64,000 nucleotides of DNA, taken from the NCBI RefSeq assembly GCF_008369445.1, contig NZ_VTWH01000001.1, positions 62,001 through 126,000 of the forward strand, given 5' to 3'. Source of the DNA: Aureimonas fodinaquatilis (lineage in GTDB: Bacteria; Pseudomonadota; Alphaproteobacteria; Rhizobiales; Rhizobiaceae). The notes under the pieces were generated by a model that was not told the origin of the DNA, searched no databases, and worked only from the letters and a program-made list of their open reading frames with translations. The translations under genes were made by a program, and so were the position numbers. Below are positions 16,728-25,028 of the stretch, piece after piece (positions within the stretch are counted from its first letter, which is position 1; the number at the start of each line of letters is the position of its first letter).

Positions 16728-16970
16728 ATGGACGACGAACAGTTTGAAAAACTGGTGAAAGTTATTCGCCGAACCTTTGCCCAGCCGCAATTGGAAATCA
16801 GCCGGCACACCACTGCGGCAGATGTTCCCGGCTGGGATTCGCTGAGCAATCTTTTTCTGATTATGGAAATTGAAGCCAGTTTTGGTGTTTCGCTCAGCGC
16901 GGATGAGTTGGCCCAATTGCCGGATATGGGCGCGCTCGGCGATTTTATAGGCAGCCGCGAGCCGCAATAA
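16728..16970 (+). CDS. Acyl carrier protein
   Basis: An 80-residue acidic carrier protein. The phosphopantetheine attachment serine is in GWDSLSN (Ser near residue 38), followed by helix III-like FLIMEIEASFGVSLSADELA, as in ACP-family proteins. I chose the ATG at 16728, which gives a start MDDEQFEKL in line with the family; a frame extension upstream would read through the repeat. Likely partner of the fatty-acyl-AMP-ligase-like enzyme upstream, so it may deliver an acyl group to the glycan made by this cluster. It is distinct from the housekeeping fatty acid synthesis ACP, whose usual acpP neighbours are absent here. Confidence 0.88.
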   Translation: MDDEQFEKLVKVIRRTFAQPQLEISRHTTAADVPGWDSLSNLFLIMEIEASFGVSLSADELAQLPDMGALGDFIGSREPQ

Positions 16971-17282
16971 GCCCGCAACATCACAGTCAGTTTCAAAGAT
17001 CAATCTTGATGAGCAGGTCATCAGGACGGCGCTTCGCGTGTGGCCAGAACACGCCTCGGATTGAATCTCAATTCTGCTCGATAATGATTTCGTAATGCAA
17101 AAACATAGAGTGGGATTTTACGGTCAAAACTTCAGCTAATATACTGAAAAATATCCCGAAAAATGACAATGATTTGGCGTTGACCGTGAAGGCACTGTCA
17201 TTTCCGTGTTAAAATGATTTGGAAATCATTGACTGTCACGTCAGTCTTCAACTATAGGTTTGGCCTCAACCATGGATTTGGT
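16971..17282. other. Intergenic region holding the LacI-type gene promoter
   Basis: About 310 bases without a gene between the ACP and the LacI-family regulator. The last 130 bases are A/T-rich and hold the promoter and palindromic operator described separately, plus partial repeats of the operator half-site (CAATGATTTGG near 17168). The first half shows no recognisable element and no clear terminator for the glycan operon. Confidence 0.6.
17213..17258 (+). promoter_or_regulatory. Promoter with overlapping LacI-type operator
   Basis: AATGATTT (17213-17220) and AAATCATT (17223-17230) form a perfect inverted repeat with spacer GG, the size expected of a LacI-family operator. It touches a -35 box TTGACT (17229-17234), which is followed after 18 bases by a -10 box TATAGG (17253-17258). 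Transcription would begin near 17265, which supports the start codon at 17283 and excludes the upstream in-frame ATG at 17214. Position implies autoregulation of the operon. Confidence 0.6.
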
Positions 17283-18305
17283 ATGTCAAAATCAGCGAAC
17301 AGCGCCTCCGGCGGCCGGATAACAATGGACGAACTGGCTGCTCTGGCGGGGGTATCTCCCGCTACGGTTTCGCGTGTCTATTCGGCTCCAGATCGGGTGT
17401 CCGAGGCAACGCGATCCGCCGTGCTTTCCGTGGCGGAACGCCACGGTTTTCACCCCAATCGCCTGGCGGGCAGTTTGCGCAATTCCAAAACGCGAATTGT
17501 CGGCATCATTGTTCCATCGCTAACGACCAGCTTCTTTGCGCAGACCCTGCAGTCGCTTTCGCGCGCGCTGGAGGCAATGGACTACCGGCTGATGGTCTGT
17601 AGCCACGACTATGATCTGGACAGGGAAGAGCAGCTTCTGCAAACGCTGCTTGAATGGTCGCCTTCTGCCATTGTCACCACTGGAACGGCACACACACGTC
17701 GATCCTTGCGACTGATGCTGGATGCGCCATGTCCGATTGTCGAAATGTGGGATCTGGCGGATAATCCTGTCGATACAATCGTCGGTTTTTCCAACCGCGA
17801 GGTTGGGGTTGCCGTTGCACATCATCTGTGGCGCAGCGGTCGGCGCAATCTGGCGTTTGTCGGGCGTTCACTTGAGCGCGACCAGCGGGGTGCGGCTCGC
17901 TGCTCGGCTTTTGTCGATACAATCGAGCAACTGGGTGGCCAGCGCCCGCAGGTTATTGCCCTGCCTGATCAGTCCACATCAAGTGGAGGAGCAGAGGCGT
18001 TCGCCCGGCTGGCCATTCGTGGCGATATTGATGCAGTGGCGTTCTCCAACGACATTCTGGCCTTGGGTGGCCTTGCTGAAGCTCAGCGATTGGGAATCTC
18101 CGTGCCGCAGGACATTGCCGTCGTCGGCTATGGCGATCTTGAATTCGCCCCAAGCCTCAACCCTGCATTGACCACCGTTCGCTTGCCGCAAAAGCAGATC
18201 GGAGAGCAGGTTGCGGCGATTTTGGCGCAGCGTTTCGCCAACGGCTCTTCGGAAAACAATAAAATAGATCTGGGCTTTGAGCTTGTCATTCGCGCAAGCG
18301 GCTAA
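17283..18305 (+). CDS. LacI/GntR-type transcriptional regulator
   Basis: A 340-residue repressor. The N-terminal helix-turn-helix is ITMDELAALAGVSPATVSRVY with the hinge region RNSKTRIVGIIVPSL, followed by a periplasmic-binding-protein-like effector domain (FFAQTLQSLSRALEAMDYRL; VGYGDLEFAPSLNPALTTVR). The ATG at 17283 gives the standard short leader before the HTH. It is the first gene of an apparent operon with a ThDP enzyme, a tripartite tricarboxylate transporter and an aldolase, and it likely senses the substrate or an intermediate of that pathway. A palindromic operator overlaps its own promoter. Confidence 0.9.
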   Translation: MSKSANSASGGRITMDELAALAGVSPATVSRVYSAPDRVSEATRSAVLSVAERHGFHPNRLAGSLRNSKTRIVGIIVPSLTTSFFAQTLQSLSRALEAMDYRLMVCSHDYDLDREEQLLQTLLEWSPSAIVTTGTAHTRRSLRLMLDAPCPIVEMWDLADNPVDTIVGFSNREVGVAVAHHLWRSGRRNLAFVGRSLERDQRGAARCSAFVDTIEQLGGQRPQVIALPDQSTSSGGAEAFARLAIRGDIDAVAFSNDILALGGLAEAQRLGISVPQDIAVVGYGDLEFAPSLNPALTTVRLPQKQIGEQVAAILAQRFANGSSENNKIDLGFELVIRASG

Positions 18306-18327
18306 GCAGTGCTGGAGTTTTCGGTTG

Positions 18328-20007
18328 ATGCATACAACACGAACAGGTGCAAAATACATTGCGGACTACTTCAAGCAACGCGAAGTTACGCATGTTTTTT
18401 TCATGGACGCCATCCTGCGCCGCGCCTTGATTGAAATGGAAGACGTTGGCATTACCCGTGTGCTTGCTCACAGCGAAGCTGCCGCTGCTTACATGGCAGA
18501 TGGGTATGCACGTGTGTCCGGGCGTCCGGGCATCTGCATGGCTCAATCCGTTGGGGCGGCAAATCTTGCGGCGGGTTTGCAGGATGCGTATCTGCATCGA
18601 AGCCCGGTTCTGGCGATCACAGGGCGCAAGCCGCCCGGTTATCGCAATCGCCATGCCTATCAGGAAATCGACCACGCCCCGCTCTATCAGCCCGTTACCA
18701 AGTTTCATGCAGATGTTGAGGATCCGGCAGAACTTCGTCTGATGCTGGATCAGGCATTTCGCGCAATGACTTCCGGAGCACCTCGTCCGGCGCATCTGGA
18801 CCTGACGGGCCTGCAAGGTGAACTGGTGGAGACGGCGGACATAAACGATACGCTTGATATCGATCCGCGCTACAACAAGGTCCCGGCCTTCCGCCCGCCT
18901 GCCAGCGCCGATGATATCCACCATATGGCTGAAATGTTTGCTGCAAGTTGCCGCCCCATGCTGGTGGCTGGTGCGGGAGCGATGCATTCGAAGGCGGCCC
19001 GTGCCATAGCAGAATTTGCCGAGCGCTATTCGATACCGGTCGCAACCTCTACAGGGGGGCACGGATGCCTGCCGACTGACCATCCACTGCATGTGGGCAT
19101 TGTCGGCAACTATTCTTCGCCGCCGGCTAATTATCTGCTGGATCGCGCCGACCTTGTCATTTTCGTCGGCAGTGAAGTCAGTGACCAGACGACGATGGAT
19201 TGGACAATTCCAGGTCTGGAAGTGCCCAAGATTCAGATCGACATTGATCCGGCCGAAGCCGGACGAAACTATCCAGCAATCTACGCAGTCGCTGCCGATC
19301 CTCGTGACACAATTGAAGCCTTGCAAAAGGCAATGGCCGATCAGCAGCGCTATACAAGCTGGGCAGACGAGGTGCGTTCTGCTGTCAGCCAGTGGCAGAA
19401 GGCGGCGGATGAACTGGCTGACTCGCAGGCGGTGCCAATTGGCGCGCAGGCACTGTGCAAGGCCGTAGGCGATGCATTGCCGGACAATGCGATATTGGTT
19501 GGTGACACCGGTTTTTCGGCAATCTGGAGTGGAAACGCCATTGCGCTGCGCGGTGCCGGGCAAACCTATCTTCGTGCAGCCGGCTCTCTGGGATGGGCTT
19601 TTCCCGCAGCCCTGGGTGCACAATGTGCCGCACCGGAACGTCCGGTGATCTGCTTCACGGGAGATGGAGCCTTATACTACCACATCGCCGAACTGGAGAC
19701 GGCGAGGCGGCGCAATCTACCCGTTGTCGTTGTGGTCAACAACAATTCCGCTTTTGGTCAGGCTCTTGGCAATGTTCGCCGGTTGCTGGGTGAGCGGGAT
19801 GGCAACATTGACGAGATGATCCGCTTCGGACCAACCAATTTTGCTGATGTTGCGCAAGCCTTCGGTGTTGATGCCATTCGCGTGGAGCGCCCGGGTGATC
19901 TTGCGAATGCGATAGGCAAGGCCATTGCCATGCGGCGTCCCGTGCTGGTCGACGCCGTGACGGACATGGAAAGCAAGGTTCCGGAACCTTGGCGGCGAAC
20001 ACGCTGA
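18328..20007 (+). CDS. Thiamine-diphosphate-dependent enzyme, acetolactate-synthase-like
   Basis: A 559-residue protein with the three-domain layout of the acetolactate synthase/pyruvate oxidase superfamily. The N-terminal pyrimidine-binding domain has the catalytic glutamate in LAHSEAAAAYMADGYARVSG; the central domain is PMLVAGAGAMHSKAARAIAE; the C-terminal ThDP-Mg motif starts at GDGALYYH and ends with VVVVVNNN. Possible reactions include decarboxylation of a 2-oxoacid, carboligation or an acyl lyase reaction; the residues visible do not decide. The ATG at 18328 has GGAG upstream. Company with a carboxylate transporter and an HpaI aldolase suggests degradation of a small organic acid. Confidence 0.85.
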   Translation: MHTTRTGAKYIADYFKQREVTHVFFMDAILRRALIEMEDVGITRVLAHSEAAAAYMADGYARVSGRPGICMAQSVGAANLAAGLQDAYLHRSPVLAITGRKPPGYRNRHAYQEIDHAPLYQPVTKFHADVEDPAELRLMLDQAFRAMTSGAPRPAHLDLTGLQGELVETADINDTLDIDPRYNKVPAFRPPASADDIHHMAEMFAASCRPMLVAGAGAMHSKAARAIAEFAERYSIPVATSTGGHGCLPTDHPLHVGIVGNYSSPPANYLLDRADLVIFVGSEVSDQTTMDWTIPGLEVPKIQIDIDPAEAGRNYPAIYAVAADPRDTIEALQKAMADQQRYTSWADEVRSAVSQWQKAADELADSQAVPIGAQALCKAVGDALPDNAILVGDTGFSAIWSGNAIALRGAGQTYLRAAGSLGWAFPAALGAQCAAPERPVICFTGDGALYYHIAELETARRRNLPVVVVVNNNSAFGQALGNVRRLLGERDGNIDEMIRFGPTNFADVAQAFGVDAIRVERPGDLANAIGKAIAMRRPVLVDAVTDMESKVPEPWRRTR

Positions 20008-20036
20008 ACACTTCATAAAAAAAAGGGAGAGAAAAA

Positions 20037-21011
20037 ATGAGCACAAGACGCAATTTGTTGGCGACATTGGCCGCAGTGCTGATGGCGACAGGCTTGAGCG
20101 GCACAGCCACCGCGCAGGACTATCCCAGTCGGCCCATCACCCTTATCGTGCCTTACGGCGCGGGCGGCGGCACCGATTTGACCGCGCGTGTTCTGGCTGC
20201 GGCACTTGAGGGAGAAATGGGACGCCCGGTTGTTGTTGAAAACCGCGCTGGTGGAGGCGGAGCTGTCGGCCTTGGCCAGTTGTACAATGCCCGCCCGGAT
20301 GGATACACTTTGGGGATTGGCACCGGCTCCAACACCACAATTGCGCCAAATGCCGTGGAAGTTGCCTATGATCCGGCGAAGTTCAGTTATATCGGCAATT
20401 ACTTCAGCATTCCTTTCATGGTTATCGTCAATCCCGAACTGCCGGTGAACAATCTGGAGGAACTTGAAGCATACGGCAAAGCCAACCCTGGAGGTCTGAT
20501 CATGTCGACCTCAGGCGGCTTTGGTATTCACGATGTGGGTATGGCCATGCTTGCGGAGAACGCCGGGCAGTTGGAATACCGCACACTGCCCAATGAAAGC
20601 GCCGCACAGACGACAACCCGAATGATTTCAGGTGATGCCAATATCACGTTCAGTTCCCCTGCAACCAACATGGAGCATGTGAAAGCAGGCACCTTGCGCG
20701 CGATTGCCATTATCTCGGACGTGTCCGTGCCTGAAATGGATTCGCTTGGGCTTGAGCGTGTTGACGACAAATACGGATTTGCGCTGGTGAACCGCACTGT
20801 GCTTCTGGCCCCGCCCGGCCTGCCAGAGGACATCCGCTCACAACTCGAGGCAGCCATGGCCAAGGTTATGGACGATCCGGCTCTGGTTCAGCGTGTGGCA
20901 GATCTGGGCTATGTGGCGCAGTTCAAGGATGGTGCAACCACGCAGGCAGAGACCGTTGAGACGCTTGCCTCCTATGGCGACATCATCAAGCGACTGCAAG
21001 CAAACCAGTAA
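20037..21011 (+). CDS. Tripartite tricarboxylate transporter substrate-binding protein (TctC family)
   Basis: A 324-residue periplasmic binding protein of the Bug/TctC family. A cleavable signal peptide is visible (MSTRRNLLATLAAVLMATG, cut near ATAQD). The mature start YPSRPITLIVPYGAGGGTD is the hallmark of the family, where the loop binds a carboxylate, and ENRAGGGGAVG follows. A purine-rich ribosome site AAAGGGAGAG precedes the start. Together with TctB and TctA downstream it forms a complete secondary, proton- or sodium-driven transporter. The substrate is unknown. Confidence 0.92.
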   Translation: MSTRRNLLATLAAVLMATGLSGTATAQDYPSRPITLIVPYGAGGGTDLTARVLAAALEGEMGRPVVVENRAGGGGAVGLGQLYNARPDGYTLGIGTGSNTTIAPNAVEVAYDPAKFSYIGNYFSIPFMVIVNPELPVNNLEELEAYGKANPGGLIMSTSGGFGIHDVGMAMLAENAGQLEYRTLPNESAAQTTTRMISGDANITFSSPATNMEHVKAGTLRAIAIISDVSVPEMDSLGLERVDDKYGFALVNRTVLLAPPGLPEDIRSQLEAAMAKVMDDPALVQRVADLGYVAQFKDGATTQAETVETLASYGDIIKRLQANQ

Positions 21012-21070
21012 GGCAGGCACGGGGTGCCGGACCTGCGGCGCTCCCATTCCTTTGACCGGAGGAAAAGAGG

Positions 21071-21565
21071 ATGACCGACAAGCCGCGCCTGCGTGTTCCC
21101 CATCTGTATGCCTGCGTGCTTGTGGCCCTGCTGCTGGTCGGCGCGGTGCTCATTCAACAAGGGCTGAAGCTGCAATACTACAGTCGCCTGGGGCCCGGAG
21201 CCGGGTTTTTCCCAATCTGGATCGGTGGGCTGCTCGTGGTGCTTTGTGTCATTGGTCTCATCGTAAATTTCCGCGATCTGAGGGAAGGGCCGCCAGTCTA
21301 TGCCTCTGACGCATCGCCATGGCGCATGGTGGCCATGCTGGCATCGCTGGGGCTGCTCTGGTGGTGCATTGAGCTTTTCGGCTTCCGGCTCTCTGTCTTT
21401 GCATACATGCTGATCGCGCCGCTGCTCATCACGCGGGTCTCTTTCCTTGCGATCATTCCCACAGCCGTGCTGGCCAGTTTCGGTGCGGCCTATGTTTTTG
21501 AAACGTGGCTTTATGTCAGGCTGCCGCCCGCCCAGATACCCGCGCTTGCTGCATTGGGCCTCTGA
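21071..21565 (+). CDS. Tripartite tricarboxylate transporter small membrane subunit (TctB family)
   Basis: A 164-residue membrane protein with about four hydrophobic helices (LYACVLVALLLVGAVLI; GFFPIWIGGLLVVLCVIGLI; VAMLASLGLLWWCIEL; VSFLAIIPTAVLAS). The segment LGPGAGFFP is characteristic of TctB, the poorly conserved small subunit. GGAGGAAAAGAGG lies just before the ATG. Position between TctC and TctA confirms the assignment. Confidence 0.9.
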   Translation: MTDKPRLRVPHLYACVLVALLLVGAVLIQQGLKLQYYSRLGPGAGFFPIWIGGLLVVLCVIGLIVNFRDLREGPPVYASDASPWRMVAMLASLGLLWWCIELFGFRLSVFAYMLIAPLLITRVSFLAIIPTAVLASFGAAYVFETWLYVRLPPAQIPALAALGL

Positions 21566-21647
21566 CGTGCTGCCGCACCGCTGCTTTCATACGTCGGGGA
21601 GCAGAACCGTTTCACAGTTTTTCTGGAATTAGGCCGGAGCCGCTCTC

Positions 21648-23156
21648 ATGATGGACCAAGTCGCTCAGTTTGGCATGGGGTTGCTGGCAGCCTTGCAGCC
21701 CGCCAACTTGCTCTACGCATTGCTTGGCTGCGTTATCGGCACTCTGGTGGGCGTTCTGCCCGGCGTTGGCCCCGTCGCAGGCATTGCAATTCTGCTGCCA
21801 ATAACGTTCGGAATGGACCCCGGTGGCGCCCTCATCATGCTGGCAGCCATCTATTACGGCACGATGTATGGCGGCACCATCACCAGCGTGTTGATGAATG
21901 TGCCGGGTGAATCCGCCTCTGTCGTCACGGCGATTGATGGCTACCAGATGGCGCGCAAAGGCAAAGCGGGGCAGGCGCTGTCCATAGCGGCTCTGGCCTC
22001 ATTCTTCGGCGGCTGCGTGGCCACTCTGGGCATTGTTTTTCTGGCCGGTCCTCTCAGCAAACTCGGTCTGTTGTTTGGCCCGCCAGAATTTTTTGCGCTC
22101 ATTCTCGTCGGCTTCTCGCTGCTTGTCGGGCTGGCCGGAAATTCCGTGCTCAAGGCATTGTTAAGCGCGGTTTTTGGTCTGGCCCTGACCCTGCCGGGTC
22201 TTGACCCTATGGTCGGCATGCCCCGGCTGACGTTTGGACAGCTCAGCCTGATGGACGGTCTGGGATTTGTGCCCGTCCTGATGGGGCTTTTTGGAATTTC
22301 AGAAATTCTGTTGAACGTTGAGGCATCTCGCAAGACGTTGGTTCTTACGCCGATGACGTCGATGTGGCTCAGCAAGGAAGAGCTGCGCCGCTCCACCGCG
22401 CCGGTACTGCGCGGCACAGCATTGGGATTTTTGATCGGCCTGATTCCGGGCCTGGGTTCCGCAACATCGTCCTTTGCCGCCTATGCGCTGGAGCGCCGGG
22501 TTACGAAGCGACCTGAACTGTTTGGCAAAGGCGCGATTGAGGGCGTCGCTTCTCCGGAAGCGGCCAATAATGCCACTGCAAACGCGTCGCTGCTTCCTTT
22601 GCTGGCGCTGGGTATCCCGGGGTCTGCAAGCGTCGCCTTGCTGATGGGAGCATTTTTGATGAATGGCATCACGCCGGGACCATTCCTTCTGCGCGACCAC
22701 GCAGAACTGGTCTGGACATTGGTCGCCAGCATGATTGTGGGCAATGTCATTCTGCTTGTTCTCAATCTCCCTCTTGTCGGGCTCTGGATCAAGGTTCTCG
22801 ACATACCCTACGCGATCTTGTTCGGGCTGATCATCGTGTTTGCCACCATTGGCAGCTATGCCATCAACAACTCCATGGTTGATGTGGCGGTCATGTATCT
22901 TTTCGGAGCAATTGGCTATGCGTTGCGCAAAGTTGATATCCCATTGGCACCAATCGCACTGACCCTGGTGCTGGGACCGCAATTCGAGCAATCGCTTCGT
23001 CAGTCTCTGGTCCTGTCCAACGGAGATATCGCCATCTTTTTCCGCGGGCCGATTTCAATCACGCTGGTTGTGCTTGCCGTTGTCTCAATCGTCCTGTCCG
23101 CCATTCCGACCGGGCGCTCTGTCAAGACAATCAAGGAACAGGATTCGGAGGTTTAG
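21648..23156 (+). CDS. Tripartite tricarboxylate transporter large membrane subunit (TctA family)
   Basis: A 502-residue membrane protein with about 11-12 transmembrane helices, the translocating subunit. Family motifs are present in order: GTLVGVLPGVGPVAGIA, YYGTMYGGTITSVLMNVPGE, then LIPGLGSATSSFAAYALE, EGVASPEAANNA and LLALGIPGSASVALLMGAF. These proline/glycine-rich loops line the carboxylate path. The gene starts 82 bases after TctB and ends two bases before the aldolase gene. Confidence 0.95.
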   Translation: MMDQVAQFGMGLLAALQPANLLYALLGCVIGTLVGVLPGVGPVAGIAILLPITFGMDPGGALIMLAAIYYGTMYGGTITSVLMNVPGESASVVTAIDGYQMARKGKAGQALSIAALASFFGGCVATLGIVFLAGPLSKLGLLFGPPEFFALILVGFSLLVGLAGNSVLKALLSAVFGLALTLPGLDPMVGMPRLTFGQLSLMDGLGFVPVLMGLFGISEILLNVEASRKTLVLTPMTSMWLSKEELRRSTAPVLRGTALGFLIGLIPGLGSATSSFAAYALERRVTKRPELFGKGAIEGVASPEAANNATANASLLPLLALGIPGSASVALLMGAFLMNGITPGPFLLRDHAELVWTLVASMIVGNVILLVLNLPLVGLWIKVLDIPYAILFGLIIVFATIGSYAINNSMVDVAVMYLFGAIGYALRKVDIPLAPIALTLVLGPQFEQSLRQSLVLSNGDIAIFFRGPISITLVVLAVVSIVLSAIPTGRSVKTIKEQDSEV

Positions 23157-23158
23157 CC

Positions 23159-23953
23159 ATGCGCATTTCAAGCCACGAAATCGCTATATCGTTCAAGACC
23201 AGACTGCGCCGGCGTGAGCTGCTGCATGGTTTTTTCATCGGCCAGAACCTGCCAGCCGTGGTTGAGATGGTTGGCTACGCAGGGTTTGATTTCGTTATCA
23301 TTGATCAGGAGCATGGCCCCGCCGACAAATCGTCTCTGGAATCCTTGCTTCGTGCTGCCGATGCTGCCGAAATTGCCGCGGTTGTCCGCGTGCCTTCGGC
23401 TGAGGTGCGTGACATTCTGCCTGCCCTGGATCTTGGCGCCTCATGCATTCTGGTGCCGCACATAACGAGTGCCGAACAAGCTCGGAACATTGTTAAGGCC
23501 GCGCACTATCCGCCTGTTGGTCAGCGCGGTGTCAGTTCGTTCACCAGAGCCGGGCGTTATGGCCTTATGCCGGCCGGCGGCCATGTTGCATCGGCGGCAG
23601 AACGCACATCGGTTATAGCGATGATTGAAGATGCCGAGGCCGTTGAACTGGCACAGGACATTGCATCGACTGACGGACTTGATGGAGTTTTCATCGGCCC
23701 GACCGACCTCGGCGCATCATTGGGCGTTGTCGGGCAGCGCGAACATCCCCTGCTTCTGGAAGCCATTGCCCACATCGTGTCTGCAACACCGGCCGGCGTT
23801 GGCCTTGCAACAACGGCTCAGACGGCGGCTGAAACACCAGGTCTGCGAGAGCGTGGTTTCAACATGATCTGCCATTCCATAACCACCGAGATGGCACGAT
23901 CTCTGAAAGCCATAAAAGCCGAGACGCTGCTGCAGGAAGGGCGCAATCCTTAG
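23159..23953 (+). CDS. HpcH/HpaI-family aldolase/lyase
   Basis: A 264-residue class II (metal-dependent) aldolase of the HpaI family. Visible elements are FDFVIIDQEHGP (catalytic His region), AAVVRVPS (Arg that binds the carboxylate), a long LGASCILVPHI strand, IAMIEDAEAVE (metal ligand Glu) and FIGPTDLGASLG (metal ligand Asp). Family members split 2-keto-3-deoxy or 4-hydroxy-2-oxo acids into pyruvate and an aldehyde. GGATTCGGAGG precedes the ATG and overlaps the end of TctA, so the gene is translationally coupled. It probably catalyses a late cleavage step in the pathway served by the transporter. Confidence 0.9.
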   Translation: MRISSHEIAISFKTRLRRRELLHGFFIGQNLPAVVEMVGYAGFDFVIIDQEHGPADKSSLESLLRAADAAEIAAVVRVPSAEVRDILPALDLGASCILVPHITSAEQARNIVKAAHYPPVGQRGVSSFTRAGRYGLMPAGGHVASAAERTSVIAMIEDAEAVELAQDIASTDGLDGVFIGPTDLGASLGVVGQREHPLLLEAIAHIVSATPAGVGLATTAQTAAETPGLRERGFNMICHSITTEMARSLKAIKAETLLQEGRNP

Positions 23954-24062
23954 GAGAGCAATTTCAGTAAATATGTCTCTCGACGGGTATGGTGTTTCTC
24001 AAACAAGTGTTTTATAGCGGCTTCATACCGGTCGCACATTGTGTATGCGCGGCGGTCATCAC

Positions 24063-24147
24063 GCGGGTGTGGTGGAACTGGTAGACGCGCCGGACTCAAA
24101 ATCCGGTTCCGCAAGGAGTGTCGGTTCGAGTCCGACCACCCGCACCA
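24063..24147 (+). tRNA. tRNA-Leu (anticodon CAA)
   Basis: The acceptor stem pairs GCGGGTG (24063-24069) with CACCCGC (24137-24143), followed by A and an encoded CCA (24144-24147). The anticodon stem CCGGA/TCCGG encloses the loop CTCAAAA, giving anticodon CAA for TTG codons. A long variable arm and the T arm GTCGG-TTCGAGT-CCGAC are present, as required for a class II leucine tRNA. It is a single tRNA with no neighbours of its kind. Confidence 0.97.
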
Positions 24148-24463
24148 CTTTTCCAAAATCATACATGAAGTGGCAGTCCCCCAGAGGGGAAATTGGGTTC
24201 GGGCCGTCATAAAAAACCCGGTTTGCGCGGTGTGAAATACGGCAAAGCGGTACCTGCGGGTATCATGGCAATGGCGTTAAAGAGCTTATTCACGCGACGG
24301 TCTGAAAAAAACAATGCGCGCTGACCCATCGCGGTGGAAGAAGAGCTTGGGCGGACATGCGGTTCGCACGCAAAGGCTTAAGAGCGCATCAGGTGGTCTT
24401 TCAATCTGATGCGCTCTAACGAGTTGTCATGCGTTGAAACGTAACCGCTTCAGCGGCAATTCC
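24148..24463. other. Intergenic region after tRNA-Leu
   Basis: About 315 bases between the tRNA and the convergent YxxxD-motif protein gene. Apart from the inverted repeat at 24381-24417 and a degenerate repeat copy near its right end I see no gene. No tRNA-derived attachment repeat or integrase is visible, so the tRNA does not appear to be an integration site here. Confidence 0.6.
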
Positions 24464-24470
24464 TCATGGC
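24381..24470 (-). repeat. Dispersed palindromic repeat copy D, with terminator-like stem
   Basis: AGAGCGCATCAG (24381-24392) and CTGATGCGCTCT (24406-24417) form a perfect 12-bp inverted repeat with a 13-base loop. It is followed by a degenerate palindrome with CGTTGAAACGTAACCGCTTC and a GCAATTCCTC end that resembles the array at 58891-59271. It abuts and slightly overlaps the 3' end of the gene on the minus strand and may serve as its transcript end, though no T run is present. Confidence 0.55.
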
Positions 24471-24844
24471 TGCGCAACATGCCAGGTGCCGTTATTGACT
24501 TCGTCTCCTGTAATGTCGCCCGGTTTGGTGTCTTTGACCCAGGTGTAGAGCGGTTGGCCCTTATAAGCCCACTGATGCGAGCCATCGTCCCGGGTCACAA
24601 CAGTGTACGCGCCTGAAGCCTTGGCATTGGCAGCCGCCGCGAGGGGAGGCCAGTTGGCGGCACACTGGCCGTTGCAGGCCGATTTGCCGTCGCTGTCCTT
24701 GTCGAATGTATAAAGCGTCATTCCTTGCGCGTTTGTCAGGGTTGGACCTTTGGAGGTTTCGCCCATGCGCGCCGGTTCGGCTGCGAGAGCGACACCGGAA
24801 ATGGAAAGCGCAAGCGTTGTTGCGATGAGTGCTCTGGTTATCAT
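24464..24844 (-). CDS. Secreted protein with paired YxFxxD/YxWxxD motifs (PF03640-like)
   Basis: A 126-residue exported protein. The N-terminus MITRALIATTLALSISGVALA is a signal peptide with a cut near ALAAE. Two repeats with the motif Y-x-(F/W)-x-x-D follow: MTLYTFDKDSDG near residue 43 and PLYTWVKDTKPGD near residue 99. Between them CNGQCAANWPPL is typical of the same secreted family. The biochemical role of this family is not established. The upstream gap contains a purine-rich ribosome site (AGGGAGAAAC on the minus strand). Known members are periplasmic or outer-membrane lipoproteins, but no lipobox Cys is seen here. Confidence 0.85.
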   Translation of the reverse strand: MITRALIATTLALSISGVALAAEPARMGETSKGPTLTNAQGMTLYTFDKDSDGKSACNGQCAANWPPLAAAANAKASGAYTVVTRDDGSHQWAYKGQPLYTWVKDTKPGDITGDEVNNGTWHVAQP

Positions 24845-25028
24845 GATGTTTCTCCCTGTGAGGCAGTAATAACCAGAAAATAGGGTTCAGAAATGATTGT
24901 TCCCGCCCCGCGCCAAGAAATTTCAATCCCGGATACGCCAGCGCCCACTGCCGAGCGGAAAACCTCACCCGATTGGGTGATGAAGCCCAAACAGCGGCGT
25001 GATTGACTTGTCCGAAAATGGTGCGGGC

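Noticed and set aside
18286-19623. Minus-strand frame of 445 codons opposite the ThDP enzyme
   Set aside because: The opposite strand encodes a protein with complete ThDP motifs; the antisense frame shows no family features.
23950-24210. Minus-strand frame of 86 codons containing GWSDSNRHSLRNRILSPARL
   Set aside because: It is the antisense translation of the tRNA-Leu gene, a well-known false protein in annotations.
24063-24463. tRNA-Leu as an integration site of a mobile element
   Set aside because: No integrase gene, no direct repeat of the tRNA 3' end and no change to phage-like genes downstream.
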